From: Setomelanomma holmii
Lineage: Eukaryota > Ascomycota > Dothideomycetes > Pleosporales > Phaeosphaeriaceae
Direction: 5' to 3'
Assembly (NCBI GenBank): GCA_010015745.1
Contig: ML978167.1
Coordinates: 1-64,000, forward strand
DNA: 64,000 nt
Shown here: piece by piece, positions 45,437 through 55,168 of the stretch
Position numbering within the stretch: position 1 is the first letter of the stretch
Layout: the number at the start of each line of letters is the position of its first letter
Position numbers and translations under genes: made by a program
The notes under the pieces: model-generated
Databases searched by the model: none
What the model saw: the letters and a program-made list of their open reading frames with translations, nothing else
Told to the model about the DNA's origin: nothing

Positions 45437-46327
45437 TCAAATAGCGAATTTCACTGTCCGTTTTGCGACATCAATCTCTTTTGGCGTGATCTCGCGTTCC
45501 ACTGTGGCTTCCCTAGATGCTGTCACACCAATACCTCGACGTCTACGATCATGTCGTTTGGCTCTCGCCTCGCGGGTCTCCCTTGCTTTCCATTCGTTCA
45601 ATTGCTGTCGGCGCTTCTGGGATCGAGCATAGGCAATTGCAGGTGTTGGCTTGAATCCAATGCCATTCAGACCAGTGCCATCATCGTCCGGATTGGTGGA
45701 AGGGTCGGCAAGGTGACCCGTGATCTCACTGTCCCGCCACGTGAGCGCTGATAGTGGGGGTGATGGCGACCTATTCAATGGTCGAGGTTGTGACGAAGAG
45801 CGATTATGAGCGTGAGCCTTTTGATTCATCTTGATTGATTGTTGCGATGGTTCAGGTGCGGGGGATGATACAAAGGCCGTGGGTTGTGCGAAAGAAGCAA
45901 TATCTGTCAATATGCGGGGCTGCGACTGAGGGGTCTCAGGAATCTCCCTCGAATAGTTCACCCTTCGCAGACTTGCGCTGTCATCCAGGCTTTTGCCAGT
46001 TTTTGTAGGCTTTGTTTGGCCTTCTGAGCCCTGTTTGTCCAGAAGGGTCCCGCTGTCTATTCTCATCTCGTCCAACTTCGGCTTCTTGCGTATCACATCG
46101 TCGGTCGGTGTGAGCGGGGACATTGGTATTGCCGAAGTCGCAGTAAGATTCATGCCTCGCAACTGATCAGCAACTACATCCCGAGGGCTATCGGCGCCAG
46201 AAGTGGGCGCAGGACTGCCTTGCGGTGGTGTTGATGCCGAGCGGAAAGCGGTGTTTAGCAGTGGTATTGGCGGGGCTTGCTCACGCTTGCGCTTCGGAGA
46301 CGGGTATGCGAGCGAGGTGGGAGGCAT
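45437..46327 (-). CDS. Ser/Pro-rich protein of unknown function
   Basis: A single exon of 296 residues starting MPPTSLAYPSPKRKREQAPP, a basic nuclear-localisation-like start. It is mostly disordered, with many Ser-Pro and Thr-Pro sites (PQGSPAP, IPMSPLTPTDD, RSPSPPLSAL) that could be kinase targets. The C-terminal 80 residues are basic and probably helical (QKRRQQLNEWKARETREARA) and look like the conserved part. No domain recognised. It ends in TVKFAI. Composition and the long uninterrupted frame support a real gene. Confidence 0.65.
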   Translation of the reverse strand: MPPTSLAYPSPKRKREQAPPIPLLNTAFRSASTPPQGSPAPTSGADSPRDVVADQLRGMNLTATSAIPMSPLTPTDDVIRKKPKLDEMRIDSGTLLDKQGSEGQTKPTKTGKSLDDSASLRRVNYSREIPETPQSQPRILTDIASFAQPTAFVSSPAPEPSQQSIKMNQKAHAHNRSSSQPRPLNRSPSPPLSALTWRDSEITGHLADPSTNPDDDGTGLNGIGFKPTPAIAYARSQKRRQQLNEWKARETREARAKRHDRRRRGIGVTASREATVEREITPKEIDVAKRTVKFAI

Positions 46328-46896
46328 TTCGCCGGGTGAGGTGTATTTGAGTTACATTAGCGCTGTTATGAGGAGATGTGATGGTGAAAGATGTGGTGAA
46401 AGCGTCGTTATTGTTTGATGGCAAGCGCATCACTGCCTGTCAACTCCGACGTTACGCGAATGTGGGGCAAGATGCAGCACTGGCCAGATTTAGGGCTGAA
46501 CCCTGGTCAACTGCACATCATCTGCGAACTAAGACCCGCCGGGCCTGGTTCGCAATCATACAGCTGTCAATCAACAACGGTCCCTCGCTTGTGAATGTTC
46601 GCGTATACCCTGCATTGTCGCATGTTGACTCTCCACCGTAATTACCTGCTGTACCTTCCCGCTGCCGCTGCTGCCTCTGCTGCCTGATTTGCTGGCATTA
46701 GTGACTCCAGGCTAGCTTCACAATTACATCAGATCTTTCTACAGATAGGCACAGTCTTTCACTGCGTCTCTTTGCTTCTCTGTTCTCTTAGCTCGAAGTG
46801 GAACTGCTGCGCCGTACATGTTAGCTGTGTGAGCAGATCAGTCACCTGTCTACTTTCCCTAGCTACGTAGCTCAAGGCTGCTCCTTCCATTTCATC
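46328..46896. other. divergent intergenic region
   Basis: About 570 bp between divergently transcribed genes, with CT-rich stretches (46730-46800) of the kind common in fungal promoters. No gene is recognised. Confidence 0.5.
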
Positions 46897-48069
46897 ATGC
46901 AGCAGGGCTCAATTCTCCCGTTTCTATCAAAGCTAAAAGCCCGACGACCCGACAACTCACGCCCTGAAAGCTCTCGCTCCGATCAGTCACATCACTCCCG
47001 ACCCTACAACTCCGAATTGAGAGGCAGCGGCCAGACCAAGCAACACCGAGGACCTAATCGACGACGCAACATGGCTCTGAAACTGATTGCAGACGAGACC
47101 AAGGCCGAGCTGCCCAATATCTTGAACCAAGTTCCCGACTTCGATGCAATGGATTCAACAGTTCACGATCTCAAGGACCTTGCGCCTCTCGTTGTGCAGG
47201 ATTGCCCGGGCTTCACCTTACGTGATAAGGATGTAGAAGCGGGCAAGAGAGGCGCACGTATCAAGGTGTTTGACATGGATACCTTCGATGCAGCTATCAA
47301 CATTGACCCTGAATACACAACTCAAAAGCACTTGGCATCGCCAGACCTAGACATGGGCGGCTCAGATAGCAAAAGCCCAGACCCAGATCAGATCATGAAA
47401 GACACCGCGCAAGACAGAGTCTCATCGCCCACTCCATCTACAAAGCCACCGCGCCACCCCAAACCCGTAGCAGTCCTCAATCTCGCCTCCGAGCGCTCAG
47501 CCGGCGGCGGCTGGCAAAACGGCGCACTCGCCCAAGAAGAAGCACTCTGCTACCGCTCCTCCCTCTACCTCTCTCTGCACAAATCATACTATCCCCTCCC
47601 TTCACTGAGCGCTATCTACTCTCCCTCCGTCCTCATCATCCGAGACGCCATGTCGCGCGGCCACAACTTGCTTACACCACATCAAAAACCTACCGATTTA
47701 CAAGTCGCTGCTGTCGTCAGTGTCGCAGCGCTGCGCCGCCCAGCGCTCACAGACGACAAGAAGCACTTCAAGAACGAAGATCGGCGCACTGAAACGAAGC
47801 GCAAAATTCGACTCACGCTGCGCGTCGCGGCGAGTAATGGCCATACGAAGCTCGTTCTGGGTGCGCTGGGATGCGGCGTGTTTGGCAACCCGCCCAAGGA
47901 GGTCGCCGAGTGCTTTCTCGAGGTGCTGCGGGAGAAGGAGTTTCAGGGTGGTTGGTGGGAGGAAGTGGTGTTTGCGATTCTGGATAATGTCAAGGGTGAG
48001 CAGGGTGGGAAGTATGGGATTGGGAACTTTGGCGAGTTCTGGAGGGTGCTGGATGGGCAGGTGATCTGA
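46897..48069 (+). CDS. bacterial-type poly(ADP-ribose) glycohydrolase-like protein
   Basis: A macro-fold enzyme predicted to remove ADP-ribose polymers from proteins. A single exon of 390 residues. The PARG signature is complete: GGG at residues 203-205 in ERSAGGGWQNGALAQEEALC, and the catalytic Gln-Glu-Glu at 213-215. The macro fold continues in YSPSVLIIRDAMSRGH, VAAVVSVAALRRPAL, and the phosphate-binding LVLGALGCGVFGNPPKEVAE. The length and order match the microbial-type PARG family (TIGR02452) found in bacteria and many fungi. The N-terminal 50 residues are basic and Ser-rich and may be disordered; the next ATG (47071) is an alternative start. Confidence 0.9.
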   Translation: MQQGSILPFLSKLKARRPDNSRPESSRSDQSHHSRPYNSELRGSGQTKQHRGPNRRRNMALKLIADETKAELPNILNQVPDFDAMDSTVHDLKDLAPLVVQDCPGFTLRDKDVEAGKRGARIKVFDMDTFDAAINIDPEYTTQKHLASPDLDMGGSDSKSPDPDQIMKDTAQDRVSSPTPSTKPPRHPKPVAVLNLASERSAGGGWQNGALAQEEALCYRSSLYLSLHKSYYPLPSLSAIYSPSVLIIRDAMSRGHNLLTPHQKPTDLQVAAVVSVAALRRPALTDDKKHFKNEDRRTETKRKIRLTLRVAASNGHTKLVLGALGCGVFGNPPKEVAECFLEVLREKEFQGGWWEEVVFAILDNVKGEQGGKYGIGNFGEFWRVLDGQVI

Positions 48070-48537
48070 GGACGTCCTGGATTTAGCGATTGTGGAAAGC
48101 CTTGGAGGAGCCCGAAGATGGTCCTTCGGAACTTCTCATTACACCAAGTTTGCTCGATTCGCCGAAGACTCATCAATAGGAGCGGTTTGCTCGACCAGGC
48201 CCCGTGAACAATCTACCCGAATGAAATCGATTAGTTATCCGGAGTGCTTCCTCGGGAAAAGCTCGAAAGTTGGTATCATGTTATATTCTTCGAGGACTTG
48301 TGGAACGCCCATACAGGGTTTCCAATTTTGCCAAACGCCTGACATGCTTGCAGGATAAAGGATACCACACCCATTTCAGCCGCGATCCTGACACGCATGA
48401 TCGATCTTGGATCTTTGAAGCGCATAGGGCTTTGCACCTTCGCTTCCCTGTTCTCATGCGTCCTCCGCCATTCTTTCTTATCGACTTTGCTCGTCGAGCC
48501 AACCTGCTCTCTTGTGTTCCAGCATCTTTCCCAAAGT
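48070..48537. other. convergent intergenic region
   Basis: About 470 bp between two convergent genes; 3' UTRs are expected. Small open frames here have no support. Confidence 0.5.
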
Positions 48538-49124
48538 TTAGAAACCTCGACCACGACCTCGGCCACCTCCTCTTCCACGTCCTCCACCACGACCGCCGCC
48601 CCTTCCACCGCCGCCACGACCTCCACCGCGTCCACCCGCAGCTCCACCACGTTCCGCCTCTTTCCTCGCCTTGTTCTTGGGCTTCGGCGCATCGTCAATG
48701 AGTAGCGTGTCCAGCGGTAATGAGTCTGGGAGAATGATGTATCGGACAGTTGAGCCTCGGACGGTCATTGTGTCGAGTGCTACGGTGTCGCGCGACTTGG
48801 GCGTGTACTTAACTGCTCGGAGTGCGACGTTCATGAGCGGTGAGACCGAGGTGATGGTGCCATTTACGATTGTGCCTGTGGGTGAGTTAGCATGGACGAC
48901 GAGCCATCACGCCTTACTCTGCTCCTCCTTGGCTGCTTGCAAACCCAATTTCTAGTCAAACGTTGCGCTTTCTCTTCAAAAAACACCACAGTTTTCGAAA
49001 GGTACGCACCATTTTTGAGTTCGACTGTGACCGTCTCATTCTGGCACTTCATAAGAAACCTGCGCGCATGGATTAGCTTTGTATACAACTGTAGGAAGCG
49101 CCGACCTTACCTGACAAGCTTCAT
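48538..49124 (-). CDS. SMD1: small nuclear ribonucleoprotein SmD1
   Basis: A core member of the Sm ring on spliceosomal U1, U2, U4 and U5 snRNAs. Three exons (49111-49124, 49010-49059, 48538-48875) give 133 residues. Exon 1 encodes only MKLV plus two bases. The Sm1 motif is FLMKCQNETVTVELKNG running into TIVNGTITSVSPLMNVALR, and the Sm2 motif is VRGSTVRYIILPDSLPLDTL, both very close to SmD1 in other eukaryotes. The C-terminal 35 residues are Arg-Gly-rich repeats, the site of arginine methylation in this family. The second intron (48876-49009) is longer than most in the window. Confidence 0.95.
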
Positions 49125-49865
49125 GGCTGCGACTAATAGTTCTACGCGACTGGGATGCTGCAATTACCAAGGCAAGAGTCTTGGAAATCGTGAGTTCGTG
49201 TTGTTGCGCGGTCCAATGCGCGATCATTCGGTGGGGAAGCTGTAGCTAGGAAATTGCGACTAGGCAGGCTGCACGGGCCGAGGATTTTCCGAGCACAGTC
49301 ACGTGCAAGTAACCTTCACTGGTCGATAATTAGGGTCGATACTTAGATTAATTTGCCTTCTCAGTTCTATCCTCAGACACAGAACAGGAGTCACCTCATC
49401 AGCGAATAAAACAGCCTGTAGGACTTCGTAGGTCTATCATTTCCTCGCATGACCATCAAATCACCACTGATATCCTGCTGGAATAGCCCAAATGCACCGT
49501 GTGGAGAGTGTTTCCAGTATAACTTCAAGCAACGGCTCGACATTGTATGCATCCCGTATATGACATCCTAAAGACCTTCGCAGCGCTATTATGACGGTGT
49601 GTTGGTGTCTCTTTCACTTCGGAGACGTGCAGGCCTCGCGTTCACCTTCGTTATATTGTAGTCGGCCTGAATAGGTCCCGATGTTATTATTGGGAGAAGC
49701 GTACTCCTGAGATAGGTATTGTCAGAAGTCTCGAGTGCATAGAGACAATAGAACGACCCTTAGCAGTGTATACTCACTTTGAGCTTGCAATCACTCGTAC
49801 TTGAAGCTGACTCTCCATCTCCCCTTCAACAATTCACCACTACTTGCCTTCCATCACAAACCACC
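49125..49865. other. intergenic
   Basis: About 740 bp between the divergent SMD1 and kinase-like genes. No gene or RNA is recognised. Confidence 0.5.
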
Positions 49866-50984
49866 ATGACCAAGCGAAAGGCCAACACTGCAGCTACTGG
49901 CGCTGGTCGCCGTAGCAAACGCACCAAGACCACAAGCAACCCTTTCGTCTGGAACCCGCGCGAATGGAAACAAGTCACCATCTTCATCCCCGAGGTGACC
50001 CTGCTCAGCAAGATCTCCGACCGCTCGCAAAAGGTCGTCAAGAAGGTACTCGAAGTGACGCCTAATTCGGCGGGGGATCCACTCCCCTTTGAGATACGGG
50101 TCATTGCTATGCTTCCAGAGTGCAATAGAATAGTGACGCCAATTCACTATTCTGTTTCTGATCCAGATCCACAGCACGACACCGCATTCTTCGAGTACTG
50201 TGCTCTTGGCGACCTTGCGCAGTAGAAGGACAAAAACTTCAACTGCAAGAATCACAAGCCAGTGCCTGAGAGCGTCATCTGGCGCTTCTTTCTTCAGATG
50301 AGCCAGGCACTGGCTGTGATGCACAACCAGATCGGCCCCAATCGCGAGATCCTCCTCCATCGCGACATCAAGCCAAAGAACGTCTTGGTGGTGGACAATG
50401 GCACCACCTACCCTTCCTTCAAGCTCAGCGACTTCGACTGCGCGTCAGTGTGGTCAAAGTCAAGGGCAAGTCAGCGAGCGATCTGCGGCACCTTCGAATG
50501 GCAGCCGCCAGAGAACCCACGAATCAGCACCAAGGCTGCAGACATCTGGGCACTGGGCGCTTGCGTCCATTATCTTGCAACCGGAATGTATCCTCTCGAG
50601 GACAAGGACGCTTACCAGACCGCCCGTTACGCCGAGAACAATGCACATCCAGACTCTGCACGAGACTACAATCCCCGCGCACGCAACTATGCTGCGCGCG
50701 TTCCTCGCAGGGCCACACCCCTCAACTTGAGCAAAGAGCAGCAGCGCCATCGAAATATTGCACCATTCCTCTGGATTGCAGGCGGTCCTGAGTGCTACAA
50801 CCCTCAATACAGCGACGAGCTTAACAGCTGGATGCAGCAGTGCTTACGCCACACTCCGAGCAGACGTCCCACAGCTGAGCGACTCGTGGATCGTATGGCC
50901 TTGGATGCAAAGCGCATGCTCAGGAGGATGGGTGGACAGGCAGCTCTTACAGATCTGGATGTCATCTTTGATCCGGATTCTTGA
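49866..50984 (+). pseudogene. protein kinase-like gene interrupted by an in-frame TAG
   Basis: From ATG 49866 the frame encodes a Lys/Arg-rich start and a degenerate kinase N-lobe to YCALGDLAQ, then TAG at 50223-50225. It continues in the same frame through KDKNFNCKNHKPVPESVIWR, the catalytic loop LLHRDIKPKNVLVV, the metal-binding loop as LSDFDCASV (DFD instead of DFG), GTFEWQPPE in place of APE, ADIWALGACVHYLATGMYP and RRPTAERLVDRM. There is no GT donor near the stop to splice it out. A Trp is plausible at the stop position (TGG to TAG), an inference from related kinases. Without readthrough the C-lobe is lost. Alternatives are an assembly error or a C-lobe-only product from a later ATG such as 50262. 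Confidence 0.7.
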
Positions 50985-51036
50985 ACGGTCAAAACTCACG
51001 CCATACTGCGTCTATCAGCAAAGCGCACGTCCTGCT

Positions 51037-51801
51037 TCATCCTCCGCTCTTCCATATCCTCACGATCACCAGCTTCTCCCATCCTGCCTTCTTTCCACTT
51101 GAGCCCACAGTTTCGGTCATCCATCCATCGCCCCAGGCTCTTATGCGTTGCTTCACCGCCTCCGGCTTGTTTTGCGCGCATAGAAGCACATATCCAACGC
51201 CTTTATCTTTGCTTAGCAGCTCCGGTATCTGCTCCAACATTTTGTTCGTCACCACCATACCATCTTCGCCTCCTGCATACGAAAGCTCCAGCAAGTACGA
51301 ATCTTGTTCGAATGACGGCGCTGCCTTGCCCTCTGGAATCTTGTTGTAGTCGTCATGGCGCGACAGGTCTGGCAGCTCGGCAGGCACATATGGCGGGTTA
51401 AAGATGAACACATCGATCGACTCTGGGCGTACCGCAGACGCCAAATCGCCATTCACCACATCCAGAAAAACCGACCGTACATCCTCTTGCTCTTTGATCG
51501 CATCATGAACTGTCTGCGCAGCGGCTTTGCAGGCAAAGCTGTTGATATCAACGCCCAAGCTCAGCACATCTCTTCGACCAAAGATCCTCCCAGCGTTCGC
51601 AGCCACAAAAGCAAGTACAACGCCAGATCCGACTCCCACTTCGAGGACCAATGGCGGGGTTGAGCAGGACCCTCCAAATCGCTTGCGCAGGAACGTGGTC
51701 TCTGACGGTGACGAGAGCGTGTCGAGGAGCAAATACGAGTCTTCGGCTGGTTCGTAGACGCGATCGAAGCAGACGTGCGAGGTTGACGGTGTCGGCAGCA
51801 T
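51037..51801 (-). CDS. MTQ2: eRF1 glutamine methyltransferase catalytic subunit MTQ2
   Basis: Methylates the Gln of the GGQ loop in translation release factor eRF1, in complex with Trm112. A single exon of 254 residues from ATG 51799-51801 (MLPTPSTSHVCFDRVYEPAE). The conserved substrate-side motif VYEPAEDSYLLLDTL is followed by SAM-binding LVLEVGVGSGVV, LGVDINSFACKAA and the catalytic NPPY motif in VFIFNPPYVPAE. The C-terminal LLSKDKGVGYVLLCAQN completes the fold. The frame extends further upstream, but without conserved sequence. Its promoter region is shared with the divergent SDHAF3 gene. Confidence 0.95.
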   Translation of the reverse strand: MLPTPSTSHVCFDRVYEPAEDSYLLLDTLSSPSETTFLRKRFGGSCSTPPLVLEVGVGSGVVLAFVAANAGRIFGRRDVLSLGVDINSFACKAAAQTVHDAIKEQEDVRSVFLDVVNGDLASAVRPESIDVFIFNPPYVPAELPDLSRHDDYNKIPEGKAAPSFEQDSYLLELSYAGGEDGMVVTNKMLEQIPELLSKDKGVGYVLLCAQNKPEAVKQRIRAWGDGWMTETVGSSGKKAGWEKLVIVRIWKSGG

Positions 51802-51968
51802 GGTTGGATTTCTTCGATGTTGGTGTCGTGGAAGGAGCCAATGGGCGCGGACGGAGCTAAAGCTGCAAGACACCGAGGTTAGGTCATCATAGACATTTTC
51901 GCGATCATGAATTCATCACTTCTTGTCTTCGCATACAATTCACGGATTCCACATTGATCAATTGCAAT

Positions 51969-52510
51969 ATGCGTGCGTACTCTCGACTACTAGCTGTGGC
52001 AACAGATGCAGGCGCATCGAGGGGGTTTAGACAGGCTCCTTCTGCCCTGCTACCGCCGATCCCGCTATACAGGACCATCCTGCGTACACACAGGAAGCGA
52101 TTAGACGTTGAGGAGCGCGTCCTTGGCGACATGTATGTCAAGGCTGAGTTTAGGGCACACAAGAACATCGACAATCCTGTTCAAATTGTACGTTGCACAC
52201 TCTCGTTATATCCAATCATCTGCTCAAACTTGTAGATCGGCTTCCTCTCGGAATGGCAATTGTACGCCCAAACACTCCAAGGCGACTCATGGAAAGGCGA
52301 GAAGATGGACAAGGGCAAAATTGACAAAATGAGCGGTATGCTGAGTTCCTCCGACACATATTTTACATACTAATCGGAGCTCTAGATCAGCAGATTGGCC
52401 AACTGTACGAGCTCATGCAAGCCATACAAAAGCAGAATCAGGAAGATGCCGATGCTGAAGAAAAGAGCATTGTGAATGCTCTTGACAACCACAAGTCCAA
52501 GCCTGAGTGA
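51969..52510 (+). CDS. SDH7: succinate dehydrogenase assembly factor 3 (ACN9, LYR protein)
   Basis: A mitochondrial matrix LYR-motif factor that protects the iron-sulfur subunit of complex II during assembly. Three exons (51969-52187, 52236-52335, 52386-52510) give 147 residues. A targeting presequence (MRAYSRLLAVATDAGASRGF) is followed by the LYR core PPIPLYRTILRTHRKRL, the conserved LGDMYVKAEFRAHKNIDNPV, and after the intron GFLSEWQLYAQTL. The C-terminus is an acidic helix (AIQKQNQEDADAEEKSI). An upstream in-frame extension lacks an ATG. Confidence 0.94.
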
Positions 52511-52902
52511 TCGTACCTCTGTGAATATCAACTCCATTGAACACTTTGCCACAAACGATGCAAGCTTCACGTTTCGACATTGACAGTCAACGTCATTATG
52601 GACGCTTCACGCACCACGGACGAGGGCACTATATATAGTGCCTTAAGTATCTTCAACACGAGAGCACCGCTCCATACGTATGTAGGTTCACGCATCCGCA
52701 TTCCATACGTCCTTCCGTCGGACCTCGCCATTCCACAGCCTACGACCCAATTTCCATCATCAGCAAGGCTCCGAACGACCTTCTCGTACTTTTAGTAGTC
52801 TTCTCAACCGCCAAGGATTCTGCCACAGTATCAAGGTCGGGACGGTGTAGCACCATTTCTGTCCAAACCTCAACAAAGTCCCGGTGCTCACTCTTCGCCA
52901 TC
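52511..52902. other. intergenic
   Basis: About 390 bp. A TATATATAG stretch at 52630-52638 is a possible core-promoter element, but it is far from the next start codon. No gene is called. Confidence 0.4.
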
Positions 52903-53505
52903 ATGTGCGGCTGCACTCTCTACGACTCTCCAACGTGCGGTCACTCATGGATGTCCATGAGCCAGCCATGTGGCTTCCTCTCCGACCTTCTCAGCTGTCC
53001 AAATCGCCACACATATCAGATCTTGATCGCACCACCTCATTCTTGCCCAATGTGTAATGGCGGCTTTGCAGACCGGGAGACTATCGAGATGGTGCAGGGG
53101 CCGTGGGGTTGCAACCAGCTGGTTCGCAGCCATGTAGGAGGGAGCTTTGCAATACCTGGAGAGTGGGGAAATGCTCGGATCCCAATGATGAATAGTGGCT
53201 GCATAGGTCCTGCTTCCACATCCGGTGCCGTGGTGCCCTACAGCGGATCTAGTGCTATGGTGCCAATGAACAGCTATCACTACGATCACCGACTCACGGG
53301 CCCTTACCCTCCACCTCCGCCCATGATGTGTGATCAACGCATGATGTACGACGGGTACAACGGGTATGACAGGTACGACGATTTCGACGACGGATTCATG
53401 TATGATTTCGATTTTGATGACAGGAGAAGGCGGAAACGCAAGAGCTCTTCTTACCACAGATATCGATATTCCAGCAAACCGGCAACGAATTGTATTGTTA
53501 TGTAG
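52903..53505 (+). CDS. Cys-rich protein with a C-terminal CaaX box
   Basis: A single exon of 200 residues. The first 60 residues are rich in Cys and His (MCGCTLYDSPTCGHSW, CPNRHTYQ, HSCPMCNGGF) and could bind metal in a finger-like fold. The middle is Gly/Ser/Met-rich; the C-terminal third alternates Tyr and Asp (YDGYNGYDRYDDFDDGF) before a basic patch (RRRRKRKSSS). The last four residues are CIVM, a CaaX box expected to be farnesylated, and the basic patch upstream would help membrane binding. I do not recognise the family; membrane attachment is an inference from the motif. Confidence 0.7.
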   Translation: MCGCTLYDSPTCGHSWMSMSQPCGFLSDLLSCPNRHTYQILIAPPHSCPMCNGGFADRETIEMVQGPWGCNQLVRSHVGGSFAIPGEWGNARIPMMNSGCIGPASTSGAVVPYSGSSAMVPMNSYHYDHRLTGPYPPPPPMMCDQRMMYDGYNGYDRYDDFDDGFMYDFDFDDRRRRKRKSSSYHRYRYSSKPATNCIVM

Positions 53506-54046
53506 GGCGTGATGAGGATCTTCAGGAAGCTCTATCTCAATGGTTGTCATGGGTTGGTGACGTACCTCGGCCTCACGAATTGGATGTCCCTAGAAGTGGG
53601 TGGGCTTGGTGGATGATCTCAGAAAAGCTACATCTTGTAATGTCACTTTTTAAGCTTAGTTCACCGGAGCGATATACATATTTCATACACGTGATCTGTC
53701 GAGGCATTCACGCATCGGCCTTAAATACAGCCGGAACCAGCCCCGCGACCCGACACGTCAAACCAGCCGAAGCTTGAGCTGCTCCCTTCGACACGCCGCT
53801 CCACCAGTTCTCACTGGCGCCTGACGGGCACCCAGCCACATACGTACCGGGCTACAATCTCAAACGATATACCGCAACGTTGCAACATCTATATTCATAT
53901 CTGTCCTATCTATAAGGCAGCAATCGCGGGGTCATTGGTACAAGATAGCAGCACAACAACCACGCAAACATTCCAGTCGTATAACAAACAAGCTACCACA
54001 CCTCTTTCCCTTCACACAAAACCAGCGCGAAGCACATCCAGACAAG
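53506..54046. other. intergenic
   Basis: About 540 bp upstream of the PKR1-like gene. The open frame 53490-53777 has no domain and is not called. Confidence 0.5.
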
Positions 54047-54682
54047 ATGGCGTCCTTCTTCGAGAACCTATGGCTGTCTATCTTCACTCCGGGCCCAACA
54101 CCCACCCTTCTCGTCGCAACGAACGCATCCTTCGCCGCTCTCCAGCTCCTCCTGTTTGCTATGCTCCTGGCGACATACAGCATACATTTCATCATTCTCT
54201 CATTCCTCTGCGGTGGTCTGTGGTGGGCAATCAACTGGTTTGCAGCCGAGATTCGCGCTGCGCAAGCGAAGGAGGAGGAAGCAAAGCGCATACGGGAAGC
54301 CAGGCGCGGCAAAGACAAGGGCGGGAATGGAGATGGCGCAGGCGACGATGGGGAAGCTATGGACACGGGAGACGACACAGAGGTTGATGCCGAGGTAGAA
54401 GTGCAGAAACAGAGGCCGACTCAAGCGCGCGGCGCAAGACCAGAAAGCCAGAGCACTGTCTTCGTAGATAAGCCCAATGAGCGCAGCCGAAGAGAAGAGA
54501 CACCTCAGGCGTCAAGTGCGATGGGCGGGCCGGCAGGCGCGAGTACCACCGGCGCAGCCACGAAGCTTGCGCCGCTTGTGGACGACGCGCTGAAGAAGAG
54601 GAAGGGCTTGGGCGAAAGCACTGGTGATCTGAGTACGGATAGTGAGTGGGAGAAGCTCTCAGAGGACTCTGGAGAGAGATGA
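54047..54682 (+). CDS. PKR1: ER V-ATPase assembly factor PKR1-like
   Basis: Pkr1 helps assemble the V0 sector of the vacuolar ATPase in the endoplasmic reticulum. A single exon of 211 residues. MASFFENLWLSIFTPGPTPT is the characteristic start of the family, followed by two adjacent membrane spans (LLVATNASFAALQLLLFAML and IHFIILSFLCGGLWWAINWF) and a charged helix (AEIRAAQAKEEEAKRIREAR). The remaining 120 residues are a disordered Gly/Asp/Glu-rich tail ending EWEKLSEDSGER, much longer than in yeast. The assignment rests on the N-terminal 80 residues. Confidence 0.85.
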   Translation: MASFFENLWLSIFTPGPTPTLLVATNASFAALQLLLFAMLLATYSIHFIILSFLCGGLWWAINWFAAEIRAAQAKEEEAKRIREARRGKDKGGNGDGAGDDGEAMDTGDDTEVDAEVEVQKQRPTQARGARPESQSTVFVDKPNERSRREETPQASSAMGGPAGASTTGAATKLAPLVDDALKKRKGLGESTGDLSTDSEWEKLSEDSGER

Positions 54683-55168
54683 TGGACACTCGTGATTCCG
54701 TAGACGATCTGTTACACGTTGGCTTACACTCTGCTATTAGGCGCGTCGAGTTGTCAGGCCTTTGTGCTCTCTTTGTACACGCACGTGAGGACGCGATGAA
54801 CTTGGTTCCTGCATGAGTGATGTAATGATTGTAATCCACCCTTAGCCTTTATTATGCACAGCCTGGGTCCGGCATACAGTTCATGACTGGCAGTCCTTGT
54901 CTACCATGCTGCAGTCGTCTTTGCTTACGCCATAATTGCTGCCCGACCATCTCCACGCTCGACCTTGCGGTCCACCCCGCTACCGTCAACTTAACCAACA
55001 TAGTGCCCCAACTTTCTCCAGGCAACCCCCATACCACGAAACAGCACCGATGGAGACGCGTCATCTCCACCCACACAGATAGACTCTTCTGTTCCTGCGA
55101 CTCGTCGCACCCATCCTCATCCCACAACCGCCGCCTTCTGCCCCGCGACATCCGTGCTTTCGTTGACC
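54683..55168. other. intergenic
   Basis: About 490 bp between PKR1 and the AMSH-like gene. No supported gene or RNA. Confidence 0.5.

Noticed and set aside
52580..52795. 71-codon plus-strand open frame with a TATATATAG stretch
   Set aside because: No conserved sequence or domain; too little to call a gene.
53490..53777. 95-codon open frame overlapping the end of the CaaX protein
   Set aside because: No recognisable features; it overlaps a better-supported coding sequence.
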